NCBI GenBank assembly: GCA_963573305.1 | Contig: OY754332.1 | Location: forward strand, 137,633,977 to 137,697,976 | Reading direction: 5' to 3' | Length of the DNA: 64,000 nucleotides | Origin: Pyrrhosoma nymphula | Taxonomy: Eukaryota > Arthropoda > Insecta > Odonata > Coenagrionidae | Shown: positions 24,430 to 35,154 of the stretch, one piece after another | How the letters are laid out: every line of letters begins with the position of its first letter | Numbering within the stretch: the first letter of the stretch is position 1 | Position numbers and translations under genes: made by a program | The notes under the pieces: generated by a model | What the model saw: only the letters and a program-made list of their open reading frames with translations | What the model was told of the DNA's origin: nothing | Database searches by the model: none

Positions 24430-24660
24430 TCCACTTCAGCTCTTTGTTCCCGTGGCGACCCTCCGCTCGACCCCCACCTCCCAGCCCCCAAGCATGGCCC
24501 CAACGGGCAACGGGCGGGGGCAAACAGGCAAGCTTCCGCTAGGTGGCCCCGGGGGCAGCCACGCCCTGCCAACGAGCGTCCATTCAATTTCCCCTTCCGG
24601 CCATCCCTGCCCCCCCCCCCCCCCCCCAGAACACTCTCGGTGCTGTTTTGTGGTGCTCAC
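24430..24660. other. GC-rich patch with an 18-nt poly-C run
   Basis: GC rises sharply from 24430 to 24640. There is a run of 18 C at 24610-24627. Several overlapping Pro/Gly/Arg-rich frames are composition artefacts. The poly-C run is a likely sequencing-length uncertainty. Confidence 0.6.
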
Positions 24661-24859
24661 GACCAAAACAAATGAAGGTGGAGAAACGAAAGAAAAGAGG
24701 GCGTCAAGGTCGTGAACTAGTAGCAAGGACTTTATAGGACAGGTCATGACACGCTGCTATAATCCACTTTGATTCCTCTATGTTGATTCCTTCCTTTATG
24801 TTGATACCGTTGTGCTCACATTAGGTGAACGTCAACGCCGTACTAGATTAGACGAGGTA

Positions 24860-25867
24860 TAAGGAACAAATGAATTAACTTCGGCGAGTACCAATAGGGC
24901 GAAAGAAAGCAGGTTGAAAGGGCAACGCGAGGGAATGGGAAAGCTACAGAGAAAGGGGGAAATATGTGCGCTATAGGTACGCTTAAGTGAAAATGTACTC
25001 AGTATGTAAGAGAGGGCAAACGATACCAAAGGTTAAGAACAAAACAGGGGAGATATTAATTGAGCAGGAAGATATCAAGGACGTGGAGAGAATATGCGAA
25101 AGAGCTATATGATGGCGGTAATAGGACTTTGAACTTACATATAGAGAATAAGAGAGTAATAGAGAAGGATAACATCGGATCGTAGACACTCGCCAGCGAA
25201 ATAGCGAAGGCTTTACGAGAGATGAGGGCAAGGAAATGTGTGGGAGTAGATAACATCCTTTATTTACTACGGAATTTCGGTAATTAAGGGAGCACGACCT
25301 ATTTTAGAACTTACTCGCAGGATCTACGGGAAAGGAGCATGGCCAGAGAACATCGTAAAAAGTCTTCACACCTACCTCGAAGAAGAAAAAAGCGTCAGAA
25401 TGCGAAGAGTACAGAATAAATAGTTTAATTTCGCATGTAGCAGAATCATTGCTTAGAACTATTAATGTAAGGTTGGAGGGCAGAGCAAATTACTACTTGG
25501 TCGATGACCCTTTTGGGTTCAGGAATGGGGATGCAGCTAGTGATGCGATTGCGGTAATGAGAACACATACAGAAAAGAGTCTAGATTATAATCATGAGGT
25601 TTTGGCTTGTTTTGTCGATTTCGAAAAGGCGTTTGACAGAGTTGATTGGGAAAAGCTAAGGACGCAGAAGATTAATCCGAAATTTATACATGGTCTTGAG
25701 GGCACAGGTGAGAGTGGTCGACGGAGAATCAGGGTGGGCAGTTATAGGTCACAGGGTAATGCTAAGCTGCTCATTATCGACTTTGCTTTTTAAAGTTTAT
25801 GCCGAGGGGATGGTAAGAGGAATGGGAAGAGCTAGATGTGGGAATCCAAGCAGAAGGCCAACTGATA
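24860..25867 (+). pseudogene. RTE-type LINE ORF2: linker and N-terminal half of reverse transcriptase
   Basis: Decayed frames read GKLQRKGEICAL, EYAKELYDGGNRTLNLHIE, SEIAKALREMRARKCVGVDN and ELTRRIYGKGAWPEN. A clean stretch from 25449 then reads FGFRNGDAASDAIAVMRT and FVDFEKAFDRVDW (25611-25649), the domain A motif with its catalytic Asp. This order matches RTE/BovB-like polyproteins. The endonuclease is missing (5' truncation near 24860). Near 25790 the frame runs into a stop before KVYAEGMVRGMG continues in another frame. At 25867 a CR1-like 3' end interrupts it; the ORF resumes at 26263. Confidence 0.85.
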
Positions 25868-26262
25868 CTTCTACATACTACCCTGCGAGCCGCCGCATGA
25901 GTGTGGTAGGGGGTGATAGGATACCAGCCGTGTGAAGGTGTAAAGCAGATGTTATAGGGAGGTGAAAAAGTGGTGTATTTCAGCAGTTTTCAGTGGATCT
26001 CAGTTTTTGTTTTGGTCACTAATTGTGCGTGAAAAAAACGAGTTTTTTACCTATCTCTTCCGCAATGGATCTCCCGTTTATATCTTTCCTGTCGGACCTA
26101 GATAAGTTGTGCGGCGTCAAAATGACATTCTCTGCGTCACACTGAAACAACTGTTCTGAATTTCCCAAGCAATCTAAGCCTAGCGTTTAGCCTTTAGCTG
26201 AGAGCCTCTGGCTGGGAGTACCTAATGTAGTGGGGAGTGTCTAGCGCCTCCCAATCTAATCC
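25868..26262 (-). mobile_element. CR1-like LINE 3' end inserted into the RTE copy
   Basis: The insert interrupts the RTE ORF between matching CTGATA hexamers (25862-25867 and 26263-26268), a probable target duplication. On the minus strand it ends in GGGTAGTATGTAGAAG, after a terminal hairpin formed by CCCTACC and GGGTAG. Further in, ENVILTPHNLSRSDRKDING and RSIAEEIG recall the end of ORF2 in the copy at 47143-48390 (ENVILAPRFISLAYRRDK). So this is a 5'-truncated member of that LINE family, inserted after the RTE copy was already in place. Confidence 0.8.
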
Positions 26263-27060
26263 CTGATAATGCCAGTTAGATTCGGGGATGACCAGGCGTC
26301 GGTTAGTCGATCATCCAAAGGATTGAAAGCTTTGGTAAATTCAATAGAAAATCGGTGCGGGAAATACGCAATGAAGATATAGTACAAGAAAACAAAATTA
26401 ATAATATTTTCTAGGACAGAGAAAGCGAGGGTGGTCATTAAAGTAGGAGGGCATAAATTGGAGGAAGTAGAGCAATTCATTACTCAGGTAGTTCGTAGGA
26501 ATAAAATGGGATAAGGAGCAAAGACATGAGGAGCATAGCGCAAACAAAAGAGGCGTTCGTCAAAAAGAGGGAGCTGACGACGGGGACCTTGGGTAAGGAT
26601 ATAAAAAAGAGGCTGATGAAGAGTGTAACGAGGAGTGTAGCCTTGCATGGGGCAGAAACTTGGGCTCCAAGAAAAGAAGACGAGAATATGCTAAAGGCGT
26701 TTTAGATGTGGGTTTGGTAGAGAATGAAGTTATGGTATACGGCAAGGAAGACAAATGAAGAAGTGCTTGGTATGGTAGGTGAGAAGAGGAAGCTTCTAAA
26801 GGAGATAAGGAGGCAAAAGTGATAGCAAAAGGTAATGAGGGGCGAAGGGTTGCTGAAAGCCGTAATAGAGGGGAGGATGTTGGGTAAGTGGGGAAGGGGA
26901 AGAAAGAGATAGGTTTCATAGACGCAATGACGAACGATAGAATGTATGCTGAGGTGAAAAAAGACATTGTGTAGGTAGATAGAGCCCTGCATGAGGACAA
27001 AATGTGGAGGATTTGTACGTAAGTCCATTTGAACCTACTTTAACCAGAAGACTACATTAA
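26263..27060 (+). pseudogene. RTE-type LINE ORF2: C-terminal half (continuation after insertion)
   Basis: It resumes with RFGDDQALVSRSSKGLKALV. FGDD at 26281-26292 stands where the catalytic FADD box of the reverse transcriptase belongs, with Ala to Gly. SIENRCGKYAMKI, FSRTEKARVVIKVGGHKLEEV and, in shifted frames, AKEAFVKKRELTT, GAETWAP and RKLLKEIRRQK follow, the usual RTE tail. Several stops and frameshifts. It ends near CATTTGAACCTACTTT, as at 12415. Confidence 0.85.
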
Positions 27061-27064
27061 AAAT

Positions 27065-27475
27065 AAATATAAACATTCATGGAGTGAAAAATTGAGGGAA
27101 AAAAGCTGGCAGCAGCTCTTCATCGTTTTTGAGTCACGTGATTAAAAACGTCATCTTAATGTCCTGACGTCACCGAATGGTATTGTTTCCCAACTCTACA
27201 TGCATTTCAATAGCAAGGATCAAATCATACCACTACATTGCCTTCCATATATGAAATAAAAACAAATACTGTCGCATAAAACTGTTCTGATTCACTACGT
27301 CATCGAGAATCCGGCGGGTTCTCGATAACGCAGCGTTTTCATTCCGCCCAGCGCACGTGATATTTAGCAATAACATCGTTTGCTGACCAAATTTTGCCCT
27401 GTGGTTAATATGCAGTTCATAGACATTATCACTACTATAAAAGTGATTTACCGCTCAAGGCATGTTAAAATGGAA
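27065..27475. other. Spacer between LINE copies
   Basis: AT-rich, no recognised feature. A short inverted pair, GAGAATCCGGCGGGTTCTC, lies near 27305. Confidence 0.4.
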
Positions 27476-27479
27476 GTGA

Positions 27480-28870
27480 AGAACTCTAGATTTCTTTTTT
27501 CCTACCGTAAGGGATATTCCTTTCATCATCTCAGCGTACTGCTTATTCATCTCATCTATAAAGCGCATCTCTTTTTTCCCTTGTCCCTCTACCCAACATC
27601 CTCACTTCTACCACGGCCTTCAGCATCCATTCGTCCCTCACCACCCGTTCCAGCCACCAAATGTGCCTCCCCCTAATCTACTCCATAAGTTTCTTCTAAT
27701 CATCCACCCACTAATCATCACTCATGCATTTCCTTAATCGTGTTCCTTTCCGTCCATCGCACTTTCTCCATTCTCCTCCACTGCCACACTTCAAATGCCT
27801 ATGGTCGTCTACTCCTCTCTGAATCATAGCTCCCGCTTCCTTAGCTTCACCTATGCTTCTGTCATCCACCTCCTGGCATTCCCATCTATTCACCCATTCA
27901 CGACGTTCCACGCCTTCTCCCCCAAATTTGTGTTAATCTTTTGAAACAAATATCACATTCCATAATTTCTAAATTATGATCTCAGTCCTTATCCCGCACC
28001 GCAAATCTGCACGAGTTTTGGACTCTGTTCCTAAACATCCAATACTCCATACTATAATCAATTTTATATATTTTTGTTTTCGGAATTTTTCCATGCGTAG
28101 CGTCCCGGATGATTTTTGGACCAAGAGTGTGCTATCAAAAATGTATTCCACTTACAATATTAAACTGACTGATTACCTAAGTTATTCTTTGTTCCTAGCC
28201 TACATTCTCCCACTTCATTACCGTCCCTCAATTCCCCTATCATTACATTGCAATTTTCAATTATGATTACGTTTTTCTTAATTATTATTATTACCTCTTC
28301 CTTAATTATTTCCTATAATAACCTATTCAAAGGGGGCTTTTAAGCAGCCCACCTTTTCCGCTCTATGAATTCCTGTAAGCATATGTACCTGGCTCACTAT
28401 AAAATTATACCTGTCCTTTCATTTCAAACAATAGTATCCTGTCACTCACCACTTCAATGTTTACTACCATCTCTTTCCCAATTTAGCATTCAGTATCATA
28501 AATACTACCCCTCGTCGACTCTCATTCCCATAGTCTCCGGAAAACGGAGGAAAACTCCTCCATCTCACCTCGCACAACCCTAGGACATTTTTTTGCCTTT
28601 CTTCATCTCTAGTTCAGAATTTTCTAGCTTCCCTGCCCTCATCATTGTCTTAAGATTCCAAAGTCCTATTTTTCCTGCTGTTTTCCTCTTCATCTCCTTA
28701 GTTTTCTCCTTCCTCGCAGTCCTTTTTTCAACTGTTGTTGTTGCTGCACAAGGATTTCGTTTGATGACGACCATGGAGGCCTTGCCACCCGACTCCCGGC
28801 CGAATGGGCTGAGTCCCGTAGCTCCTCGGTTTTAATATTGTAAACATCTCTTCCATACCCAGGGAAATAG
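27480..28870 (-). pseudogene. RTE-type LINE with 5' end, endonuclease and tail; reverse transcriptase deleted
   Basis: Minus strand, 5' to 3'. A 5' leader (28870-28740) reads GSRVARPPWSSSNEIL in one frame and MVVIKRNPCAATTT in another. The endonuclease starts at KIGLWNLKTMMRAGKLEN (about 28690-28640). ESRRGVVFMILNAKLGK follows near 28500, then IGELRDGNEVGECRLGTKNN, NTFLIAHSWSKNHPGRYAWK and NSENKN near 28250-28070, as in APE-type endonucleases of RTE elements. It then jumps to the tail (GGEWRKCDGRKGTRLR, RMLGRG near 27560). The whole reverse transcriptase is missing, so this is an internal deletion. Head-to-head with the LINE starting at about 28871. Confidence 0.8.
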
Positions 28871-30704
28871 TTCCGATGTTCCACCAACAGTTCAAGAAAT
28901 TAAGAAATGAAGTAAAACAGCTATTCACCGATTCCCAACGGCGACATTTTGCTGAGTTTCTTTCTTGTTTATTTTCGATACAAATAGCATGTGGCGACAA
29001 CTTCGAAAACTAGGAATAATTCATAAACGGGATGACCCCGTGATATCTGATTTTACAATTGGTCAACTTAATGATTACTTCATCTTATCAGCTACTGGGA
29101 ACCTTAGCACCCACGATCGTCCGTTTAACGCCACAGTGACCTCTTCCTCTGTCACATGCATACCATTTAATAATGAAATGTTTCATTTTGATTATATTGT
29201 CCCCGAAGTAGCAAACAAAATATTGTTCCATTCGAAATCTCACTCGACAGGCTACGATGATATATCCTATGTCATGCTTAAGAAATCCCACCCTGTCATT
29301 CTGCCGATTATTTTAGAAATATTCAATTATTCTCTCCAGTACTCTCAGTTTCCCACGGTATGGAAATCTTCGCTTGTTAGACCTATAAATACAGTAAAAA
29401 AAACTACGAAAACATCTGATTATAGGCCTATTTCCATCCTGTGTACTATCTCCAAATGTCTCGAGCGCATTGTTTATGACCAAACCCTAGAATATATTTT
29501 GTCTAAAGATTTGATGGACCCATATCAATCTGGATTTCGCCGAGGCTTTAGTACACAATCTGCCCTGATCAAAATAACTGACGACATTAGCAAGGCCATT
29601 GACGAAAAAATGGTGACCATTCTTGTTATGTTTGACTTTAGCAAAGCATTTGACCGTGCTGATCACCACCTTCTCTTACGAAAAAGGAGGGAGCTCAACT
29701 TTTCCACGGGGGTATTAAATTGGTTCCATTCCTATCTATCAGGTCGCAAACAGACCGTCAAAGACTCGACTGGGAATGTTTCTAACTGGCGGTGTGTACC
29801 GAGTGGGGTCCCTCAAGGATCCGTTCTTGGTCCTTTGTTGTTTTCCCTTTATTTATTAGATCTCTCAAAGAACCTGATGTTTTGTAAATACATGTTCTAC
29901 GCGGATGATCTCCAAATTTATTTACACTGTTCACCAAGTGACTTCAATACCGCAATAGGAAAAATTAACATTGACCTTGAGGCGATATCTCACTGGACCT
30001 AAAGGAATTCCTTTATTCTTGATAGAAGCAAGACTAAATCAATTGTTTTTGGTAGTAAAGTATTCATAAACAAAATGGATTTCAACAATGTTCCGAAAGA
30101 TATGGTTGGGAACAGTGCAGTGCCTTTCTCCAATAATGTTAATAACTTGGGGGTTAATCTTTCGCCCACACTATCTTGGAATTATCATGTTGATTGTACA
30201 TTTAACAAAGCCTCAAGAGTTCTTTACCTATTGAAGGTCCAAAGGAACTTTCTCACAGAACAAAGTAGAACACTATTAATATCGAATCTGATATTCCCTA
30301 TTGATTATTGTTGCCTAGTGTGTTCAGATCTTCCCAATGCAATGTATTGAGTACTAAAATTCAATATAAATTCATGCTTCAGATTTATATTCAACCTGCG
30401 TCAAGACGAACATATTACTCCCTATCACAAGTAACTGAGGTGGTTAAAGGTACAAAACAGAAGAAAATACTTCTTGGGAGTGTTTTTATATAAACTTTTT
30501 GAAAGCAAAAATCCTTATTATCTGCTAGAAATGTTTAATAAAAAACCTCAGAACCTGATTCACTTCACCCGATCGAATCGAAACCCTTATCTATTTCCCC
30601 ACTCATCATACCACCACCTATCAGAACTCATTCCAAATAACTTGAACAAAATTTGGAACTCCCTCGCTATATCCTTGAAACAGTTCATCAGCTACCTCCT
30701 TTAA
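28871..30704 (+). pseudogene. CR1/L2-superfamily LINE reverse transcriptase, three in-frame stops
   Basis: From 28965 to 30704 one frame runs through, interrupted only by TAA at 30000, TGA at 30348 and a third stop near 30432. A single frameshift near 28965 joins it to FKKLRNEVKQLFTDSQRR upstream. Domains: DYRPISILCTISKCLERIV; YQSGFRRGFSTQSALIKI; domain A FDFSKAFD (29631); GVPQGSVLGPLLFSLYLLDL (from 29805); catalytic FYADD (29895-29909). Then KTKSIVFGSKVF, NNLGVNLSPTLSW, and the C-terminal FIFNLRQDEHITPY and RRKYFLGVFLYKLFESKNP. Catalytic residues are intact. The endonuclease is absent. Copies cDNA from element RNA in the nucleus in living members; this copy is dead. Best-preserved ORF in the window. 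Confidence 0.9.
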
Positions 30705-31010
30705 AACCAAATTATACGAACATTTAATGCAACAACATTTCACTTGAAGCTTGGTAGCTAGATGTTACACATATATATTAGTTATATATGTCAAACAAAT
30801 ATGTAAAAATGTGCACTTAAGTCAATCAATATTATGTATGTAATCAATAAACCAAAAACATGTACGTTAAATGGCATTGGCAAATACTGACTTGTAATCT
30901 TGTTGTATTTCACTTAAACTGTGTACAAATTTTGTAAAAACACGGCATGTATTTGCCTTAATTGTACCTGGTCTTACACGGCATGCTCTAGATTACTAAA
31001 ATTTGTATCT
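30705..31010 (+). repeat. Probable 3' UTR of the preceding LINE
   Basis: AT-rich sequence follows directly after the ORF. It contains a small hairpin, ACATATATA-TTAGT-TATATATGT, near 30765. The exact 3' end and any target duplication are not clear. Confidence 0.4.
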
Positions 31011-31235
31011 TTTCTAATCTAAAAATCTTGGACCGACCATAGCAAACTTTCCAAATTTCACTGAAATCACATCCACGATTTAAACTATGAATAAATTGAG
31101 AAAAATGAATAGTCGATGTGGAATGCATTGCTCCGTAGGCCTTTCGATGCCAACTATCGATTGTTTATGTTCCACGCCCGCCCCTAGTTCTGAGGTCACC
31201 CGGTGCAGAACGGTAACGCGCAAGCATAAGATTCG

Positions 31236-31330
31236 CCAAAAGGGCGGGCGGCAGGGGGTGTTCGGAACACCAGCTATTAAGAAGGGCGGGATTAAGAAAA
31301 AAGAATTAGAAGAAGTAAAGGACGAGTAGT
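31236..31330 (-). repeat. LINE 3'-end fragment (minus strand)
   Basis: GCGGCAGGGGGTGTTCGGAACACCAGCTAT matches, with few differences, GTGGCAGGGGGTGTTAGGACACCAGCTAT at 63125, and more loosely the CR1-like 3' end at 25895. The following purine-rich stretch is also similar in the 31 and 63 kb copies. The terminal tail repeat is not recognisable here. Confidence 0.55.
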
Positions 31331-31429
31331 GAGATGTGTTTTCATGGAACAGTCTCCCGATCTATTTTTGTCGCAATCACTAATGGTGAGTGGGATGAAG
31401 GAATGAGGGTACATGTTTGACAACGCATC

Positions 31430-32480
31430 TATCTTTGGAAACGGTGAAAACACCGGCGCCCGCTCGATCGCCGAAGTTGAGCATCGTCGGCCACGGCACG
31501 ATGCTCGATGGGCGGCCGCCCGAATCGTATCGGATGCTACTGCTCTGGACTGCAAGGGTCACTTTCACGTGCGATATTACCATGGCCGCTGGCTTCAAAC
31601 ACGTTCAACGGAAGAATCACACCACTGTATTTTCTTTTATTTTCTCGCTTCCGCCAGTTAGGTGGATGCCGCGTGGGGGCGCAACGATAAATACCCTACT
31701 CTAAAGGCGCTCATGCCGGACGCGAATAATACTTTGCGACCACGGGCAGCGAAGAAAGGTCGAACGACGGCGCGGTCAAATCTATTATGGATCCGTGCGG
31801 GGGGGAGGCGGGCCGAGGACAGGACATCAACTATTTCTAGCTTTATTCAAGCTTGCAAATGGGATTAAGGCGAGGGAAAACGAAAAGTCCTCGCCAAAAC
31901 GCCACCTGAGCGGAGGGAAGGGGCGGGGACGGCCCCAAAAAAAGCCGCGGCCACCCCCTGCCCCCGCAGCCACGACCCACTGCGCCTTCCTGGCGCTGCC
32001 CCGGCCGCCGTTAAAGCTATTTCGGTTTGTTCTGCCGAGAGATGCAGCAGCGGAGGAGGGCGCCGACGGGTTGGAAGAAGGCGAGCCGGAGGAGGCCCGT
32101 TGTTGGCAAGTGGCGAGTGCGAGCGAGCGGCGGCGGTGGTGCCCGGGCTCGATTGAGAAACCCACGACGCGCTCCTCGCGCCGCCACCGCACCTCGCCGT
32201 CCAATCCCCCCGACAGAGAGCGCTCAATCTCCCTCCCTCCCCCCACCTCTCCCTCCTCCAACCTCTCCCTCCCCCCCCTCCCGCGGGCGCTTAATGGCGC
32301 GGTGTCAGACGCCAGCGGCGGAGAGGGGGAGTTGGGGGTTTGTGAGGGGGGGTTTGGGAGGGGGAGTTGGGGGATTGGGAGGGAGTGAGAGACCACCCCC
32401 TCCCATCGTCCCACACACAAACGCACGCCCCCCCCCCTCCCGACCCGATAACCAAGAAACCACGCTCGAGGGCCACGGAG
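31430..32480. promoter_or_regulatory. GC- and CpG-rich island (candidate promoter region)
   Basis: GC content is far above the surroundings and CpG dinucleotides are frequent (for example GCCCGCTCGATCGCCG near 31458, GGTGGCGGCGCG-like stretches on both strands near 32120-32190). Long overlapping Arg/Pro/Ser/Gly-rich frames on both strands follow from composition, not from a conserved protein. Such islands often mark promoters or first exons in arthropods. No splice-bounded exon or confirmed start site is visible. Confidence 0.4.
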
Positions 32481-32970
32481 AGCACAAGAATAAGCTCTGG
32501 ATACAATCGCGTACACAAACCAACCATTGTGAATACTTGCTTTCATCAGTTTGACCGATGATATTTTTCTCACACAGTTGCACTGTTCGAGAGTGGCTTC
32601 GCCTTTTTCGTGTTGTGGCGATACATTTTGCTGTAGGATTATCGTCACTCCAGAATCATCTCACCGTCGGCGAGAGGCAATTCAAGTTCTGAATAGCTCG
32701 CCTCCCTTGATTCATTTCACTTTCTCGTCGCTGGTGGCGCATTTGTGCTCACCAAGTCAGTTTCCGATTGGTCAACTTAATAAATCCCTCTACTCAGCAC
32801 TCGGCCTACTCAATGACGTGAATTAATAGACGTACGAGAGGCGTCCGCGCCTTCGGTCAACGTGCGACGTGAGGAAGCTGTCTCCCAGCCCAACTCAGTA
32901 GCTCAAGTTCACCTCCGGCTGACTCTCCGGTTAAGTTCTGAGGACCGTCTAAGTTACGTTCGCTAAGATA
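32481..32970. other. Sequence between two GC-rich islands
   Basis: Ordinary composition, no recognisable coding. TCAGT-type initiator-like words occur (near 32896), but they are too short to call a start site. Confidence 0.3.
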
Positions 32971-33480
32971 GATCCTCTCGTGTGTTCATCGTGGGCACGA
33001 TCCACGCGGCGCGGCGGCAGCGCCAACACACCGCCAGAGCCTATCACACCCCTGCGCACCAGCCCACGAGCAGCGAGTTCCGAGAAGGGGACAAATTCAA
33101 ACACCAGCGCGTTTCCCGGCTTGTGTTCCGTATGTGAGAGGGAGTGCGGATGGAGGAGAGGGAGTGCGGACGGGGAGAGGGTGTGGTGGGGGGAGAGGAG
33201 AAAAATAGGAGGGGGAGAGGAGGAAAAGAGAAGAGGGAGGGGAAAGGGGGGGGGAGGAGGGGAGAAAGCGGTCGAGGCGAGAGCCGGGGAGGGAGGAGAG
33301 TGGAAGGAGAAAGCTGGATATGACGTCATCAGCCGACATAAACGTACTGCGTCACTCAGGAGGAGCGGAAGAGAGCGGAGTGGGAGGGAGGGAAGAAGTG
33401 AAAGGGGGGAGGGTGGATGGGGGATGGAGGGAGGGGCGGATAAAGACGAGCAGGGGAAGGGAGAGTGAGGACAGATAGGT
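32971..33480. promoter_or_regulatory. Purine-rich GC island
   Basis: The plus strand is a long G/A-rich tract (33125-33475) with G runs up to about ten. The 205-aa frame on the minus strand is Ser/Pro/Leu-rich low complexity and is not taken as a gene. It could be part of the same promoter region as 31430-32480, or simply a polypurine tract. Confidence 0.35.
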
Positions 33481-33899
33481 ATGGTTGGGATAGAGGCGAA
33501 GGCGGGGAGATATGAGATAAAGCAAAAAGCATTAGGGAATGGAATTAGTGGAGGAGGGAACCACATCTACATCACTCCACATTGTTAACCTCATGAGCCG
33601 CAGAGGGGGCGTGCACGTCAACATCCTACCTAGCCAGCCGCAGCTAGGGAGTTTGGCAGGGGATGCTACGTAGGGCTGTCAGCTCTCTTTCTCGCGAGTA
33701 CAATTGGGCCAAAAAATGAAGTCCACCGAGGACGCCAATCCATGATATTACATGTATCTAATTAATTTTTTCCACATATTATAGTGATTTCGGATGCGCT
33801 GTTTTCCAAACAACGGTATATTTCGTTTTCCAGCTGTACTAACTGATAAAGTTAAATTTCATAGGCAAACCTAAGACACGGAAAAACGTACAAGCCTTC

Positions 33900-33967
33900 C
33901 CGAGCATGGATTGGAGCCCACAACCTTTGGGACATCAGGATGGTACAGCACTCAACTGGTTGCCGCA
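33900..33967 (-). repeat. tRNA-like SINE head
   Basis: On the minus strand, CAACCAGTTGAGTGCTGTACC resembles an A box and GGTTGTGGGCTCCAATCC a B box at near-tRNA spacing. The fold is not a complete cloverleaf. Flanks are AT-rich with no clear tail. Confidence 0.5.
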
Positions 33968-33969
33968 AC

Positions 33970-35154
33970 AAATTTAAATACCCTGGCTTTCCCATTTAAC
34001 GCATTGTTAAGAGGTTTCAAAGCATGGGAGTCAAAATACCGGAAGTACAAGAGTTCTTTCAGAAATGATAAGAAATGAGCACGGAACATGAGGACGTTTG
34101 GCAGCCCTGGAGATAGGTCATGAAGCGGCGTTGAGAACGTTGAAAAGGATTTGTAAGACGGAGTGGACGAAAAGTGACATGTCGAATGTTTAGCGTCTCC
34201 GTCTGTTTTAGTTGTCCTCATTATTGGATAGTGGGAAAAAGGAATTTTTTTAACCCTCTCATCGAAAGAGGAATGATTCTCCACTCTGTTACTTCTATCG
34301 ATTCTGAAGATGTAGTGCGGGGCTGGAATAATACGTTCCGTGCTATCCCCGAAGCTCGCGTCGGCGTACTTCGTGTATTAAATGTTTCTGTGCATGTTTA
34401 CAAACGATTACGGCGTAGGTACTCGAACAAATGGCGTTAAACAGTGACAATTAAAAATGTAGCCGGGAGTTCTTGGAAATCAGCCATTCATGAATCGTTG
34501 TGAATAAAGCAAGTGCTCTAAGCACATGTATTGTACTCTACTTAGTAATGGACCCTCCCAGGGGCGGAAAACTTCACGTGGAGCGTACTTCAGGAGGGTG
34601 GCACGCTCCTAAAACCGTCCCCTTGAGCAAAACTAGCGGGAGCAGCGATAATGGTTCTTGGTGGGGCCACCCATGCCACATAGGTCGAAGGGTAATAGAC
34701 AGACGAATGGTAGTCCGCGCAGCGTCTGTACCACAGACAGGTTGCTGCAAAAAGGCGTCTGATCCCAGTGGTGCCTCAAGTGAAAATATTCACATAAAAA
34801 CACACATTGAGGAAGGAATCGAGAAACTATCGAAGTCATCATTCCAACATATATGTTGGAGATCAAATTAAATTTGCGATTGCCTTGGCGCGGGACTGTA
34901 ACAGTATCGAATTGTGCTGAGGAAAAAGGTGTTATCAAACCAGTCGAAGTTTCTCACCGTATCTGGGACGTTGAATTTACCGTTGCAGGGGGGACTACAA
35001 ATAATTTTGTTGTTGTTTTAAGTAAAACAACAACAAATCTTCAGTGAAAATCTCGCTTAGTTTCGCCGTGTTTGGATGAACTCTCATTCTAGTTCATCCA
35101 ATAGCTAGATTGCAGGAGATTGCAGAACGGACAGATTTAAAATCTCATTTTTCC
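33970..35154. other. Non-coding interval with three perfect hairpins
   Basis: No recognisable protein. Three small perfect inverted repeats lie within 260 bp: 34843-34860 (18-bp self-complementary), 35006-35037 (15-bp arms) and 35072-35101 (11-bp arms). They are unrelated in sequence. Confidence 0.6.
35006..35037. repeat. Hairpin with 15-bp arms and 2-nt loop
   Basis: TTTGTTGTTGTTTTA, then AG, then its exact reverse complement. The arms contain a GTT/AAC triplet pattern. 35 bp downstream, TTGGATGAACT and AGTTCATCCAA form a second hairpin around 8 nt. Confidence 0.9.

Noticed and set aside
28965..30704. Domesticated host gene from a reverse transcriptase
   Set aside because: Three stop codons, no introns, no fused host domain, and LINE-type neighbours; simplest reading is a recent dead insertion.
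31795..32648. Long overlapping open frames on both strands (up to 273 codons)
   Set aside because: Very GC-rich, Arg/Pro/Ser/Gly-biased, open in several frames at once and without any domain. Typical composition artefact; no exon boundaries seen.
32949..33566. 205-codon minus-strand frame
   Set aside because: Translation of a polypyrimidine strand, mostly Ser/Pro/Leu. Not a credible protein.
33560..33650. Another CR1-like LINE 3' end (CATCTACATCACTCC..)
   Set aside because: Begins like the family tail, but the hairpin and downstream sequence do not align; too diverged to support.
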